From Amycolatopsis australiensis (GTDB lineage: Bacteria; Actinomycetota; Actinomycetes; Mycobacteriales; Pseudonocardiaceae): a DNA stretch of 64,000 nt. Below, one piece after another: positions 19,248-28,122 of the stretch (position 1 is the stretch's first letter; each line of letters opens with the position of its first letter). Below the pieces are notes generated by a model. That model was not told the origin of the DNA. It saw nothing but the letters and a program-made list of their open reading frames with translations, and did not search any database. Position numbers and translations under genes: made by a program. Location: NCBI RefSeq assembly GCF_900119165.1, contig NZ_FPJG01000006.1, positions 6,920,001 to 6,984,000 on the forward strand, in the 5' to 3' direction.

Positions 19248-20081
19248 TCAGCGCTCGCGGAACACGGCGCCGAAGTCGACCGTGGCGAATTCGCCCGGTA
19301 CGACGCCGTCGGCGGCGTAGCGGTACAGCGCCGTCTGGTAGATGCCCGACAGCGTCGTGGTGAAGACGGCGACCAGCAGCGTCCAGACGATCGCGAGGCC
19401 GAGGCAGGCGAACAGGGTCGCGGTGCCGCCGAGCAGGAAGCCGGCGAGCAGCAGCACGGCGTAGCCGGCGAGGCTGAGCAGGAATCCGACCACGCCGATG
19501 CCGGCGCTGCCCGCGACGTTCTCACCCCACGTCCGGCGGAACAGCTCGACCGAACGCTTGACGCCGGGCTTGACTCCGGCGCCTTCGAGCATGACGACCG
19601 GCAGCACGAGGAACGTCGTGAGCCGCCACGCCAGCCCGACCAGGCTGCTGACGATGCTCCCGAGGAAGCCGAGGCGCTCCTCGATCGTGCGCAGGAGCAA
19701 GGTGACCGTCGCGGTGAGACCGGCCCAGCCGAGCAGCGCCGGCCAGCGGCGGCCCGCCGCGGCCAGGCCAGCGCCGACCCCCGGGATGCCGCCGTCGCCG
19801 CGCAGCGCGACGTCCGCCTGGGAGATCAGGGCGGCGTTGAAGAAGATCGTGACGAACGCCGACGCGACGTAGCACACCGCCAGCAGCACCCAGGTACCGG
19901 CGCTGGGCTGGACGTTCCCGGCCTGGACGTGCGCGGTGAAGAACGCGGGCGTCAGGAACGCACCGGCGACCAGCAGCCCGGAGATCCCGGCGAGCACCGG
20001 GAACCACGCGAGCGCCTTGTGGGCGCGCAGCACCTTCAGCGAAGCGGAGAACAGCGCGAACGAACGAGCGAGCCTGCCCAT
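19248..20081 (-). CDS. DUF6159-type integral membrane protein
   Basis: 277 residues with about six hydrophobic segments, starting MGRLARSFALFSASLKVLRA, the N-terminal signature typical of DUF6159 membrane proteins. The family has no assigned function. Preceded by a run of G residues (GGGGGG) that can serve as ribosome site. It lies between tsnR and pheS but with gaps on both sides, so it may be its own unit. Confidence 0.75.
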   Translation of the reverse strand: MGRLARSFALFSASLKVLRAHKALAWFPVLAGISGLLVAGAFLTPAFFTAHVQAGNVQPSAGTWVLLAVCYVASAFVTIFFNAALISQADVALRGDGGIPGVGAGLAAAGRRWPALLGWAGLTATVTLLLRTIEERLGFLGSIVSSLVGLAWRLTTFLVLPVVMLEGAGVKPGVKRSVELFRRTWGENVAGSAGIGVVGFLLSLAGYAVLLLAGFLLGGTATLFACLGLAIVWTLLVAVFTTTLSGIYQTALYRYAADGVVPGEFATVDFGAVFRER

Positions 20082-20121
20082 GGATCCCCCCGGAACGGCC
20101 ACAATGGATGACCGGGGCAGC

Positions 20122-20937
20122 CTACCGCCGCGCCACCATGGCGCTCGTGTAGACGCAGACGGCCGCCGCCGTGGCGAGGTTGAGGCTCTCGGCCTTGCCG
20201 TACAGCGGGATCCGGACCGCCAGGTCCGTCCGGGCGAGGACGTCGGCGGGCAGGCCGTGGGCTTCGTTGCCGAACACCCAGGCCGTCGGCCCGGCGAGAT
20301 CCACCCGATCGAGTTCGGCGTCGGCGTAGCCGTGCGCGGCGAACGTCCGCAGGCCGGCCGCCGAACACGCCGCCAGCGCGGCCGGGACGTCCCGGACCCG
20401 CGCGACGGGCAGGTGGAACAGGCTGCCGGCGGCCGCGCGGACGCACTTGCCGTTGTGCGGGTCGACGGTGTCGCCCGCGAGGACGACGGCGTCGGCACCC
20501 GCCGCGTCGGCGACGCGGATCACCGTGCCCGCGTTGCCGGGGTCGGCCACGTCCACCAGCACCACGACGAGCCGGGCGCCGGGGGTCACGGCCGTTTCGA
20601 GCGGGCGGTCGACCGTCGAGCACACGGCCGCGATGCCTTGGGGCGTCACGGTTTCGCTCAGCCCGCTCGCCGCGCGCTCGGTGATGAGCGACACGCCGAC
20701 GCCGGCCGCGCGGGCGGCCTCCACCAGCTCCGTGTGCTGCGCCGCCGCGCGCTCGGTGACGAACAGCTCGTGCACCGTGCCACCCGCCAGGGCGGCTTCG
20801 ACGGCGTTGGCGCCTTCGGCCAGGAAGCGGCCGGTCTTGTCACGTTCCGCACGCCGCGTCAGCTTGCGCGCAGCAACAACCCGGGGGGTCCGCTCGGTGA
20901 ACGGATCCGCCCCGGGTCGGGGAAAGCTGCCGGTCAG
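20122..20937 (-). CDS. 23S rRNA/tRNA 2'-O-methyltransferase, SPOUT (TrmH/TsnR) family
   Basis: 271 residues, AdoMet-dependent ribose methyltransferase. SPOUT motif 1 reads [20 protein letters not shown], motif 2 [11 protein letters not shown] and motif 3 [20 protein letters not shown]. The N-terminal substrate domain has [17 protein letters not shown]. No ATG, GTG or TTG occurs in frame between the rplT stop and this conserved region. The best start is a CTG overlapping the rplT stop as CTGA, in the same way other gene pairs here overlap as ATGA or GTGA, with a purine-rich GAAAAGAAG upstream. The start is inferred; the gene itself is secure. Confidence 0.88.
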   Translation of the reverse strand: MTGSFPRPGADPFTERTPRVVAARKLTRRAERDKTGRFLAEGANAVEAALAGGTVHELFVTERAAAQHTELVEAARAAGVGVSLITERAASGLSETVTPQGIAAVCSTVDRPLETAVTPGARLVVVLVDVADPGNAGTVIRVADAAGADAVVLAGDTVDPHNGKCVRAAAGSLFHLPVARVRDVPAALAACSAAGLRTFAAHGYADAELDRVDLAGPTAWVFGNEAHGLPADVLARTDLAVRIPLYGKAESLNLATAAAVCVYTSAMVARR

Positions 20938-21311
20938 GCCGACTTCTTTTCGCCGGTGTTCACGTTGGCCTTGGCGAGCTCGGCCAGCGCGGTGAAGGCG
21001 GCGGCGTCGTTGACGGCGAGGTCCGCGAGGATCTTGCGGTCGACCTCGACACCCGCGGCCTTGATGCCCTGGATGAACCGGTTGTAGGTCACGCCGTTGG
21101 CACGGGCGGCCGCGTTGATGCGGGTGATCCACAGCTGGCGGAAGTCACCCTTGCGGGCACGGCGGTCCCGGTAGGCGTAGTTGAGCGAGTGAAGCGTCTG
21201 CTCCTTGGCCTTGCGGTACAGCCGCGAACGCTGGCCGCGGTAGCCGCTGGCCAGTTCGAGAGTTGCGCGACGCTTCTTCTGGGCGTTGACCGCCCGCTTG
21301 ACGCGTGCCAC
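20934..21311 (-). CDS. rplT: Ribosomal protein bL20
   Basis: 125-residue 50S protein. Typical basic N-terminus [19 protein letters not shown] and the signature [20 protein letters not shown]. The start is GTG. In many bacteria bL20 also represses its own operon. Follows rpmI by 68 nt. Confidence 0.98.
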   Translation of the reverse strand: MARVKRAVNAQKKRRATLELASGYRGQRSRLYRKAKEQTLHSLNYAYRDRRARKGDFRQLWITRINAAARANGVTYNRFIQGIKAAGVEVDRKILADLAVNDAAAFTALAELAKANVNTGEKKSA

Positions 21312-21379
21312 GGGTCCATCCTGTCGATTTCGGGGGGCGAAGGGGGACGCCCCGGGTGGTTACTGCAAGTTCTGCGTGG

Positions 21380-21574
21380 TCAGCGGCCGAGGAGGCGCTT
21401 GACGCGGCCGACCTCGGTCTTCGCCAGCTCGGTGGTGCCCTCGAGGCGGCGGGTGAGGCGGCTGGACTTCTTCTCCATCAGGTGCCGGCGGCCGGCCTTC
21501 TGGCGGCGCAGCTTGCCCGTGCCCGTCACGCGGACCCGCTTGGACGTCCCGCTGTGGGTCTTCATCTTCGGCAT
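21380..21574 (-). CDS. rpmI: Ribosomal protein bL35
   Basis: 64-residue 50S protein with the family start [20 protein letters not shown] and a basic helix-rich remainder. It lies between infC and rplT, the canonical order. Confidence 0.98.
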   Translation of the reverse strand: MPKMKTHSGTSKRVRVTGTGKLRRQKAGRRHLMEKKSSRLTRRLEGTTELAKTEVGRVKRLLGR

Positions 21575-21648
21575 TTCTGTCCTCTTTCGTGCGGCGGCTC
21601 ACCGGAGTTCCGGTGAGCCGCTGACATGTGCTGAGCGCTTACGCCGTG

Positions 21649-22200
21649 TCAGCCTTCGGGAGCCTGCTCGGCCTTCGCCTTCGGCTTCACGTTCTTGTGC
21701 GGGGCCAGCACCATGATCATGTTGCGACCGTCCTGCTTGGGCGACGACTCGACGAAGCCCAGCTCGGTCACGTCGTCGGCGAGCTTCTGCAGCAGCCGGA
21801 AGCCGAGCTCCGGCCGGGACTGCTCGCGACCACGGAACATGATCGTGACCTTGACCTTGTTGCCCGCCGCCAGGAAGCGCGACACGTGACCCTTCTTGGT
21901 CTCGTAGTCGTGCTGGTCGATCTTGGGGCGCAGCTTCTGTTCCTTGATGACGGTCAGCTGCTGGTTGCGCCGCGACTCACGGGCCTTCTGCGCGCTCTCG
22001 TACTTGAACTTGCCGAAGTCCATGAGCTTGCACACCGGCGGGCGGGCCTGCGGCGCGACCTCGACGAGGTCGAGGTCGTTCTCCTGCGCCAGGCGCAGCG
22101 CATCCTCGATCCGGACGATGCCGACCTGTTCGCCGGCGGGCCCGACGAGGCGGACCTCCGGCACCCGGATTCGGTCGTTGATGCGTGTCTCGGAGCTGAT
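21649..22200 (-). CDS. infC: Translation initiation factor IF-3, ATC start
   Basis: 183 residues. N-domain with [18 protein letters not shown] and [20 protein letters not shown], linker [20 protein letters not shown]-domain [20 protein letters not shown]. The start is read as ATC (22200-22198) because an ideal AAGGAGG (22211-22205) lies 4 nt before it and family alignments begin here. Rare start codons on infC let IF-3 control its own translation in other bacteria. An in-frame ATG 54 nt upstream (MWAPGRN) has no such ribosome site. Confidence 0.95.
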   Translation of the reverse strand: MSSETRINDRIRVPEVRLVGPAGEQVGIVRIEDALRLAQENDLDLVEVAPQARPPVCKLMDFGKFKYESAQKARESRRNQQLTVIKEQKLRPKIDQHDYETKKGHVSRFLAAGNKVKVTIMFRGREQSRPELGFRLLQKLADDVTELGFVESSPKQDGRNMIMVLAPHKNVKPKAKAEQAPEG

Positions 22201-22263
22201 GGGGCCTCCTTGGTCCGAGGAATGTTTCCTGTTCTCGTTTCGACCTGGTGCCCACATAGCGAA

Positions 22264-22293
22264 GGCCCCGGTCACCTGTCGGTGCGCGGGGCC
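22264..22293. promoter_or_regulatory. Possible infC leader hairpin
   Basis: GGCCCCG (22264-22270) pairs with CGGGGCC (22287-22293) with a 16-nt loop, about 65 nt upstream of the infC start in the probable 5' leader. It could take part in bL20 or IF-3 feedback but could also be chance in GC-rich DNA. Confidence 0.3.
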
Positions 22294-22458
22294 CACTCTG
22301 TTCCGATCGCACCCGGCCGCGAAGCCGGGCACTCCACCCTGGACTGCGTCCGGGTGAGACCGGACCCGGCCACCTGTACGGTGACGCGGGTGGGAGCGGG
22401 GCTCCACTTGCCGCCCCCGATCGCTCGAGGGCTGGTCGCACGTGGAAGGGTACCAGAC

Positions 22459-22818
22459 GTGTCAGATCAACCCGCCGAACAGCCCCCGTATTCCCCCGAA
22501 GCCCGCCACCTGGAGGACATCCCCAGCGTGGAGGTGATCAGCCGCGCCGCCGTCATGCTGCTGTCGGCCGGCGCGGAACGGCTCGGCCTCGCCGACGCCG
22601 ACCCGGCGACGTCCCCGCACCGCGACCTCGACGAAGCCCGCCGCCTGATCACGGCGCTGGCCGGGCTCGTCACCGCGTCCGCGGAGTACCTGGGCCTGCA
22701 CGCCGGACCGCTGCGCGACGGCCTGCAGTCGCTCCAGAAGGCCTTCCGGGAGGCCTCCGTGGTGCCCGACCCGCCCGGTCAGGGCCCTGGGGAAAAGTAC
22801 ACCGGCCCGGTTTACTGA
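22459..22818 (+). CDS. DUF1844 protein
   Basis: 119 residues, divergent from infC, a position this family often occupies in actinobacteria. Core [19 protein letters not shown] followed by [20 protein letters not shown], two amphipathic helices. GTG start. Function unknown. Confidence 0.82.
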   Translation: MSDQPAEQPPYSPEARHLEDIPSVEVISRAAVMLLSAGAERLGLADADPATSPHRDLDEARRLITALAGLVTASAEYLGLHAGPLRDGLQSLQKAFREASVVPDPPGQGPGEKYTGPVY

Positions 22819-22833
22819 CGGCTCCGGTCCCCA

Positions 22834-22918
22834 GCGCCCCAAGGCGGCCTTGGTTGCGTCTGACGCACCGAAGGCCGCCTTCGGTGCGTCAGACGCACCG
22901 AAGGCCACATTGGGGCGC
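22834..22918. repeat. 85-bp interspersed palindromic repeat, copy 1
   Basis: Begins GCGCCCCAA and ends TTGGGGCGC (9-bp terminal inverted repeat). Inside are alternating GCACCGAAGGC and GCCTTCGGTGC-type segments able to fold into long hairpins. A second copy of identical length, about 4 differences, lies at 43800-43884. Both sit at gene 3' ends, so they may act as terminators. Confidence 0.85.
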
Positions 22919-22939
22919 GCTTGCCGGGTGAGGCTGTCG

Positions 22940-22959
22940 ACATCTAACATGTTAGATGT
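22940..22959. promoter_or_regulatory. GntR operator over leaderless promoter
   Basis: ACATCTAACATGTTAGATGT is a perfect 20-bp palindrome. It contains the -10 TAACAT (22945-22950), which is 7 nt before the GTG at 22958; a -35-like TTGCCG stands at 22921. Binding by the encoded GntR protein would block its own leaderless promoter. Confidence 0.85.
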
Positions 22960-23593
22960 GAGTCTCTCGAAGGTCACTCGCCCGCTGCTTCGCGACGAGG
23001 CCTATGACCGCATCCGCCGCGCGATCGTCGACGGCAGCCTGCCGCCCGGCACGCCGCTGCGTGACGCCGATCTCGCGGACCAGCTCGGGCTGTCCCGGGC
23101 GCCGGTGCGGCAGGCCCTGCTGCGGCTGACCGACGACGGCCTCGTCGAGTCCAAGCCCCAGAGCTACACCCGGGTCTCCGAGGTGATGTCGCCCGACGTC
23201 CTCGACGCCCGGGAGATCGTCCGGCTGCTGCACGAGTTCGCGGTGCGGGAAGCCGCCGCGAAGTGCCGGCCGGCCGACGTCGCCGCCATGCGCGCGGCCA
23301 ACGACCGCTTCGCCGCGGCCATCGAGGCGGGCGACGTCGACGCGGCGATGCGGGCCGACGACGAACTGCACGGCATCCCCGTGCGGCTGGCGGGCAACGC
23401 CGCCGTCGCCGCGACCCTCGACCGCTACACGCCGCTGCTGCGCCGCCTGGAGCACGCCCGGTTCAGCTCCGCACTGGCCTGGAAGTCGGTGGCCCGGCAC
23501 ACGCGGCTCATCGACGCACTGGAAGCCCGCGACACCGGCACGGCGGTCTCCGTGATCTCGACCATCTGGACCGATCTGCTGGAGGACCGATGA
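22958..23593 (+). CDS. GntR/FadR-family (FCD) regulator
   Basis: 211 residues. N-terminal winged helix ([19 protein letters not shown], then [19 protein letters not shown]) and C-terminal helical FCD ligand-binding domain. The GTG start is chosen because it is 7 nt after the -10; an in-frame ATG at 22949 would lie inside the operator. Its stop overlaps acdS (ATGA), so it is the likely controller of ACC deaminase, binding the palindrome at 22940-22959. Confidence 0.9.
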   Translation: MSLSKVTRPLLRDEAYDRIRRAIVDGSLPPGTPLRDADLADQLGLSRAPVRQALLRLTDDGLVESKPQSYTRVSEVMSPDVLDAREIVRLLHEFAVREAAAKCRPADVAAMRAANDRFAAAIEAGDVDAAMRADDELHGIPVRLAGNAAVAATLDRYTPLLRRLEHARFSSALAWKSVARHTRLIDALEARDTGTAVSVISTIWTDLLEDR

Positions 23594-24585
23594 CCCTGGC
23601 CGACTTCCCGCGCTACCCCCTGCTGTTCGGCCCGTCGCCGGTGCACCCGCTGGAGCGGCTCACCGGGCACCTCGGCGGCGCGAAGATCTGGGCCAAGCGC
23701 GAAGACGTCAACTCCGGCCTCGCGTTCGGCGGCAACAAGACCCGCAAGCTGGAGTACCTCGTCGCCGACGCGCTCGCGCAGGGCGCGGACACGCTCGTCT
23801 CCATCGGCGGTGTCCAGTCCAACCACACCCGCCAGGTCGCCGCGGCCGCGGCGCGCGCCGGGCTGAAGGCCGTGCTGGTGCAGGAAAGCTGGGTCGACTG
23901 GCACGACCCGCTCTACGACAAGGTCGGCAACATCCAGCTCTCGCGGATCCTCGGCGCGGACGTCCGGCTCGTCGAAGCCGGCTTCGGCATCGGGTTCAAG
24001 CAGGCGTGGGAGGACGCCGTCGCCGAAATCGAGGCCGGCGGCGGCAAGCCGTACGCCATCCCGGCCGGCGCGTCGGACCACCGGCTCGGCGGGCTCGGCT
24101 TCGCGAACTGGATCGTCGAGCTGGAACAGCAGGAACAGGAACTCGGCGTCTTCTTCGACACCGTGATCGTCTGCTCGGTGACCGGCAGCACCCAGGGCGG
24201 CATGGTCGCGGGGACCACCATCGGCAGGCAGCGGCGCATCCTCGGCATCGACGCCTCCGCCAAGCCGGACGAGACCCGCGAGCAGGTCACGCGCATCGCG
24301 CGCAACACCGCGGAGCTGATCGGCGGCGGCGAAATCCCCGAAGTGGAGCTGGACGACCGCTACCACGCCGGCATCTACGGCATTCCCGGCAAGGCCACGA
24401 TCGAGGCCATCGAGACGTGCGCCCGGCTGGAGGGCATGATCACCGACCCGGTCTACGAGGGCAAGTCGATGGCCGCGCTGATCGACCTCGTCGCGAACGG
24501 CGAAATCGAGCGCGGCTCGAACGTGCTCTACGCCCACCTCGGCGGGCAGCCAGCCCTGAACGGCTACACGAGCGTCCTGGGCTGA
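23590..24585 (+). CDS. acdS: 1-aminocyclopropane-1-carboxylate deaminase
   Basis: 331-residue PLP enzyme that opens the ACC ring to 2-oxobutyrate and ammonia, lowering plant ethylene. PLP lysine at about residue 50 ([12 protein letters not shown]), [13 protein letters not shown] for the nucleophilic serine, [13 protein letters not shown] phosphate cup, DPVYEGKSM with the Tyr-Glu pair, and [12 protein letters not shown] with the leucine that separates true ACC deaminases from D-cysteine desulfhydrase. This points to genuine ACC activity and to contact with plants, or to another ACC source. Confidence 0.92.
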   Translation: MTLADFPRYPLLFGPSPVHPLERLTGHLGGAKIWAKREDVNSGLAFGGNKTRKLEYLVADALAQGADTLVSIGGVQSNHTRQVAAAAARAGLKAVLVQESWVDWHDPLYDKVGNIQLSRILGADVRLVEAGFGIGFKQAWEDAVAEIEAGGGKPYAIPAGASDHRLGGLGFANWIVELEQQEQELGVFFDTVIVCSVTGSTQGGMVAGTTIGRQRRILGIDASAKPDETREQVTRIARNTAELIGGGEIPEVELDDRYHAGIYGIPGKATIEAIETCARLEGMITDPVYEGKSMAALIDLVANGEIERGSNVLYAHLGGQPALNGYTSVLG

Positions 24586-24602
24586 CCGCCCGGCCCGGTC
24601 AG
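24582..24602. terminator. Small bidirectional hairpin
   Basis: CTGACCG (24582-24588) and CGGTCAG (24596-24602) form a 7-bp stem that contains the stop codons of both convergent genes, acdS and ridA. Weak alone, but well placed. Confidence 0.45.
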
Positions 24603-24982
24603 TCGAGCACGCAGAGCACGTCGATCTCCACGAGCAGCTCGCCCGGGAGGCCGACGTAGACCGTCGTGCGCGCCGGGTGCGGGCCTTCGCCGATCAGCTC
24701 GTCGTACACCTCGTTGAACGGCGCGAAGTGCGCCGTGTCGGTCAGGTACACCCGCACCATGATCGCGTCGGCCAGGCTCGCGCCCGCCTCGGCCAGCACG
24801 GCCTCGATGTTCTTGAACGTCTGCCGGGTCTGGCCCGCGACGTCGTCGCCGACGACCGCGCCGGTGGCCGGGTCGAACGCGACCTGGCCGGCGACCTGCA
24901 GCAGGTTCCCCTTGCGGACGGCCTGCGAGAACTTCGCCGGCGGCTTCGGCGCGTTCTCGGTGGAAACTGCCGTCTTGCTCAT
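24599..24982 (-). CDS. RidA-family enamine/imine deaminase
   Basis: 127 residues. RidA-fold features are GNLLQVAGQVAFDPATG, QTFKNIEAVLAEAGASLADA, and the arginine of the active site in HPARTTVYVGLPG. RidA proteins hydrolyse 2-aminoacrylate and related imines produced by PLP dehydratases. ATG overlaps the iclR stop (TGATG). Placed beside a D-amino-acid PLP enzyme, it probably clears its reactive product (inference). Confidence 0.9.
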   Translation of the reverse strand: MSKTAVSTENAPKPPAKFSQAVRKGNLLQVAGQVAFDPATGAVVGDDVAGQTRQTFKNIEAVLAEAGASLADAIMVRVYLTDTAHFAPFNEVYDELIGEGPHPARTTVYVGLPGELLVEIDVLCVLD

Positions 24983-25740
24983 CAGTGCCCCTTTCCGTTC
25001 TCCGTCCATCCGCTGTGGACGGAAGCTTCCGTGGTCGCGGCCCGCAGCTGGGGCACCAGCGCGAGCAGGCCGTCGTAGTCGAGCAGCACCTTCGGCACCG
25101 ACATCGACGCGGCGGCGAGCACCTCGCCGTCCGCACCGCGCACCGGCGCGGCGATGCAGTGGATGAAGTCCTCGTGTTCGGCGTTGTCGACGGCGTACCC
25201 GCGCTGGGCCACGCGGTCCAGCTCGGCCAGGTAGGCCTCGGGCGTGGTGATCGTGTTCGGCGTCAGCACCGGGTAGTCGATCGACCGCGCGATCTCCTCG
25301 CGCCGGGCCGGGGGCATCGCCGCGACCAGCACCTTCCCGACCGCCGTGCAGTGCAGCGGCGCGCGCTTGCCGATGCGCGAGTACATCCGCACCGAATGCC
25401 GGCCTTCGTACTTGTCGATGTAGACGACTTCGCCGTCCTCGTAGCTGGCCAGGTGCACGGTGTGCCCGGTGCGGGCGTTCAGCGCGGCCAGCGCGGGCTG
25501 GGCGCTGCGGCGGACGTCGAAGGAGTCCAGTGCCTGGTTGGCGAGGTCGAACATGGCGCTGCCCAGCCGGTAGTGGCGGGCGCCTTCGCGGCGGACGAAG
25601 TGGTGCTGTTCGAGCGTGCGCAGCAGCCGCAGCACGGTCGACTTGTGCACGCCGATCTCGTCGGCCAGCTCGTCGAGCGTGCGCGCGTCCTTCGCGATCG
25701 AGTCCAGCAACGTCAGCGCGCGGTCCAGGCTCTGGCTCAC
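24982..25740 (-). CDS. IclR-family regulator
   Basis: 252 residues. N-terminal winged helix (LDELADEIGVHKSTVLRLLR) and C-terminal GAF-like effector domain with YEGRHSVRMYSRIGKRAPLH and CTAVGKVLVAAM. GTG start overlaps the kinase stop (GTGA). Probable regulator of the divergent D-amino-acid operons, acting on the direct repeats at 26775-26811. Confidence 0.92.
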   Translation of the reverse strand: MSQSLDRALTLLDSIAKDARTLDELADEIGVHKSTVLRLLRTLEQHHFVRREGARHYRLGSAMFDLANQALDSFDVRRSAQPALAALNARTGHTVHLASYEDGEVVYIDKYEGRHSVRMYSRIGKRAPLHCTAVGKVLVAAMPPARREEIARSIDYPVLTPNTITTPEAYLAELDRVAQRGYAVDNAEHEDFIHCIAAPVRGADGEVLAAASMSVPKVLLDYDGLLALVPQLRAATTEASVHSGWTENGKGH

Positions 25741-26711
25741 GTCGTCACCACGCCCTCTCCGGTCAGCCGCACCGAACGCCACTCGTCCGGGTCCGCGTGC
25801 AGCAGGGTATCCACGACCGGGGGCGGCAGCGGCACGCCGACGTCGTCGTGGGTCAGCAGGGTCACGGCGGCCTGCAGGTGTCCCTGCCGCAGCCGCTCCA
25901 GCGGCGGCGCGCCGCGCAGGGTCGCGGCGAGGAACCCGGCGGCGAACGCGTCACCGGCGCCCACCGGCTCGACGACGTCGACCTTCAGCGCGGGCGCGAA
26001 CAGCGGCTCGCCTTCGACGAGCGTCGCGCCGCGCTCGCCGTGCTTGACGACGAGGGTGCGCGGGCCGGGCAGCAGCCGCCGCAGCTCGGCCGGGTCGCCG
26101 GTCCCCCACACGTGCTGGGCCTCGTCGTCGCCGGTCAGCACGATGTCGGCCTGCCCGGCCAGCTCGGCGAGCAGCCGCGGGTCGCGGCCGGCCCAGAGCG
26201 CGGGCCGCAGGTTGACGTCGAAGGAGATCAGCCGGTCGCCGCGCGGCATGTCCAGCAGGGCCCGCACCAGCGCCAGGCAGCTGCCGGACAGCGCGGGCGT
26301 GATGCCGGACAGGTGCAGCACGCGGACGCCGCCGAGGTCGAGCCGGTCGAGCAGCGAAGGACCCATGCCGGACGCGGCCGAGCCCGTCCGGTAGTAGCGC
26401 ACGGGACTGCCGCCGGCACCGCTTTCCTTGACGTAGAGCCCGGTCGGGCGGCCCGGGTCGACGTAGCACGCGCTGACGTCGACACCGTGGGATGCGACTT
26501 CGCGCAGCATCGCGCGACCGAAGGGGTCGTCGCCGACCGCGCTGACCCAGCCGCTCGGCACCCCGAGCGCCGGGAGGTTGCACGCCACGTTCGACTCGGC
26601 GCCGCCGATGGTGCGCAGCCACCGCTTCACCTCGTCCGGCGGGCCGGGTTCGGCGGGCACGAACAGCGCCATCGACTCACCGATACACAGCACCTCGGGC
26701 CCGCTCGTCAC
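25737..26711 (-). CDS. PfkB-family carbohydrate kinase (2-keto-3-deoxygluconate kinase-like)
   Basis: 324 residues, ribokinase fold. N-terminal GESMALFVPA and GGAESNVACNL sugar-binding motifs, ISFDVNLRPALW in the middle, and the catalytic/anion-hole signature PVGAGDAFAAGFLA near the C-terminus. Closest in pattern to KdgK, but the true substrate is open; its location in a D-amino-acid locus is unusual. GTG start at 26711. Confidence 0.85.
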   Translation of the reverse strand: MTSGPEVLCIGESMALFVPAEPGPPDEVKRWLRTIGGAESNVACNLPALGVPSGWVSAVGDDPFGRAMLREVASHGVDVSACYVDPGRPTGLYVKESGAGGSPVRYYRTGSAASGMGPSLLDRLDLGGVRVLHLSGITPALSGSCLALVRALLDMPRGDRLISFDVNLRPALWAGRDPRLLAELAGQADIVLTGDDEAQHVWGTGDPAELRRLLPGPRTLVVKHGERGATLVEGEPLFAPALKVDVVEPVGAGDAFAAGFLAATLRGAPPLERLRQGHLQAAVTLLTHDDVGVPLPPPVVDTLLHADPDEWRSVRLTGEGVVTT

Positions 26712-26737
26712 TTTCCGTCTCCCTGCCCTTCACCCCG

Positions 26738-26811
26738 TTGACCTGTGGCGACCCGGATGCTACACCTATGGCGCGCAATATACGCAACAGTCGTTGCAAC
26801 ATACGCAACAG
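26738..26811. promoter_or_regulatory. Promoter and tandem operator of the divergent D-amino-acid locus
   Basis: Plus-strand -35 TTGACC (26738-26743), 17-bp spacer, -10-like TACACC (26761-26766). Downstream are two direct repeats of 16 bp, GCAATATACGCAACAG (26775-26790) and GCAACATACGCAACAG (26796-26811), 21 bp apart; the second includes the inverted repeat GTTGC-N7-GCAAC (26793-26809). Likely IclR sites blocking early transcription. Confidence 0.65.
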
Positions 26812-26823
26812 AGGTCGCCGCCG

Positions 26824-28122
26824 ATGAATCCTTGCCTGATCGACCCCGCCGCGCTCGAAGCCCTCCGCCAGGAGCGGATCGACTGGCGCTTCCGCTCGGC
26901 CGCGCCCGCGCTGGCCGGGCTCACCCTCGCCGAAGCCGGGCAGCGCCGGCTCAACCTGTTCGCCGACGGGTTCTTCGGGCCGTTCGTCGTGCTCGACGAA
27001 GAGGCGCTCGAACACAACCTGCGGACCATGGCCGCGTGGTGCGCCGCCCGCGGGGTGGTGCTGGCGCCGCACGGCAAGACCACGATGGCGCCGCAGCTGT
27101 TCGCGCGGCAGATCGAGCACGGCGCGTGGGGCATCACCTGTGCCAACGCCGGGCACCTGCGGATCTACCGCGCGTTCGGCGTGTCCCGGATCCTGCTGGC
27201 CAACCAGCTGCTCGACCCGGGCGGGCTCCGCTGGCTGGCCGCCGAGCTGGCGGCGGACTCCGGCTTCGAATTCGTCTGCTGGGTGGATTCGGTCCGCGGT
27301 GTCGAGCTGATGACCGAGACACTGCGCGGCAGCGAGCGCCCGGTGGACGTCCTGGTCGAACTCGGCGCCGACGGCGGCCGCACCGGGGTCCGCGACACCG
27401 CGACCGCGCTGGCTGTCGCCGAAGCCGTGCACGCGAGCCCGGCCCTGCGGCTGCGCGGCACCGGCGGCTACGAAGGCGCACTGTCCCACGACACCGACGA
27501 AGCCGCGCTCGCCAAGATCAGCTCCTATGTGGACGGACTGCGCGACCTCGCGATCTCGTTCGCGGACCAGGGGCTCCTCGACGGCCGGATCATCGTCACC
27601 GCCGGGGGCAGCGCGTACTTCGACCGGGTGGCCCAGGAGCTGACCAAGCCGTGGCCGGACGGGCTCGACGTGCTGCCGGTGCTGCGCAGCGGCGCGTACG
27701 TCACCCACGACGACGGCTTCTACCGCGAGATCTCGCCGCTGGGCGACCACCCGCGCATCGAGGGCGTCGAGTCGTTCCGGCCCGCGCTGCGCGCCTGGGC
27801 GCAGGTGACGTCGAAGCCGGCGGACGACCTCGCGCTGCTGACCCTCGGCAAGCGCGACGCGTCGTTCGACGAAGGCATGCCCGAGCCGCAGCTGCGCCGG
27901 ACGGCGCACGGCCCCGCGGAGCCCCTCGACGGCCACGTCGTCGCGAAGATGAACGACCAGCACGCGTTCCTGACCCTGCCACCGGGGTCGCCGGTCGAGG
28001 TCGGCGACTGGATCGGGCTCGGCCTGTCCCACCCGTGCACGGTGTTCGACAAGTGGCCGCTGCTGCCGGTGACCGCGGCCGACGGCGAAACCGTCGCCGG
28101 CTACGTCCGGACGTGGTTCTGA
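26824..28122 (+). CDS. PLP-dependent D-amino-acid dehydratase/aldolase-like enzyme (DSD1/D-threonine aldolase type)
   Basis: 432 residues with an alanine-racemase-type N-terminal barrel. PLP lysine at residue 85 in LAPHGKTTMAPQLF, AgrADGGRT-type phosphate loop as VELGADGGRTGVR, and C-terminal metal-binding His/Cys in LGLSHPCTVFDKW, as in fungal/chicken D-serine dehydratase and D-threonine aldolase. Expected to act on D-serine, D-threonine or hydroxy-D-amino acids. Overlaps the next gene as TGATG. Confidence 0.85.
   Translation: MNPCLIDPAALEALRQERIDWRFRSAAPALAGLTLAEAGQRRLNLFADGFFGPFVVLDEEALEHNLRTMAAWCAARGVVLAPHGKTTMAPQLFARQIEHGAWGITCANAGHLRIYRAFGVSRILLANQLLDPGGLRWLAAELAADSGFEFVCWVDSVRGVELMTETLRGSERPVDVLVELGADGGRTGVRDTATALAVAEAVHASPALRLRGTGGYEGALSHDTDEAALAKISSYVDGLRDLAISFADQGLLDGRIIVTAGGSAYFDRVAQELTKPWPDGLDVLPVLRSGAYVTHDDGFYREISPLGDHPRIEGVESFRPALRAWAQVTSKPADDLALLTLGKRDASFDEGMPEPQLRRTAHGPAEPLDGHVVAKMNDQHAFLTLPPGSPVEVGDWIGLGLSHPCTVFDKWPLLPVTAADGETVAGYVRTWF

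Noticed and set aside
22834..22918. CRISPR-like repeat
   Set aside because: The internal repeated segments alternate in orientation with no spacer pattern and a second whole copy exists elsewhere; it is a palindromic interspersed repeat.
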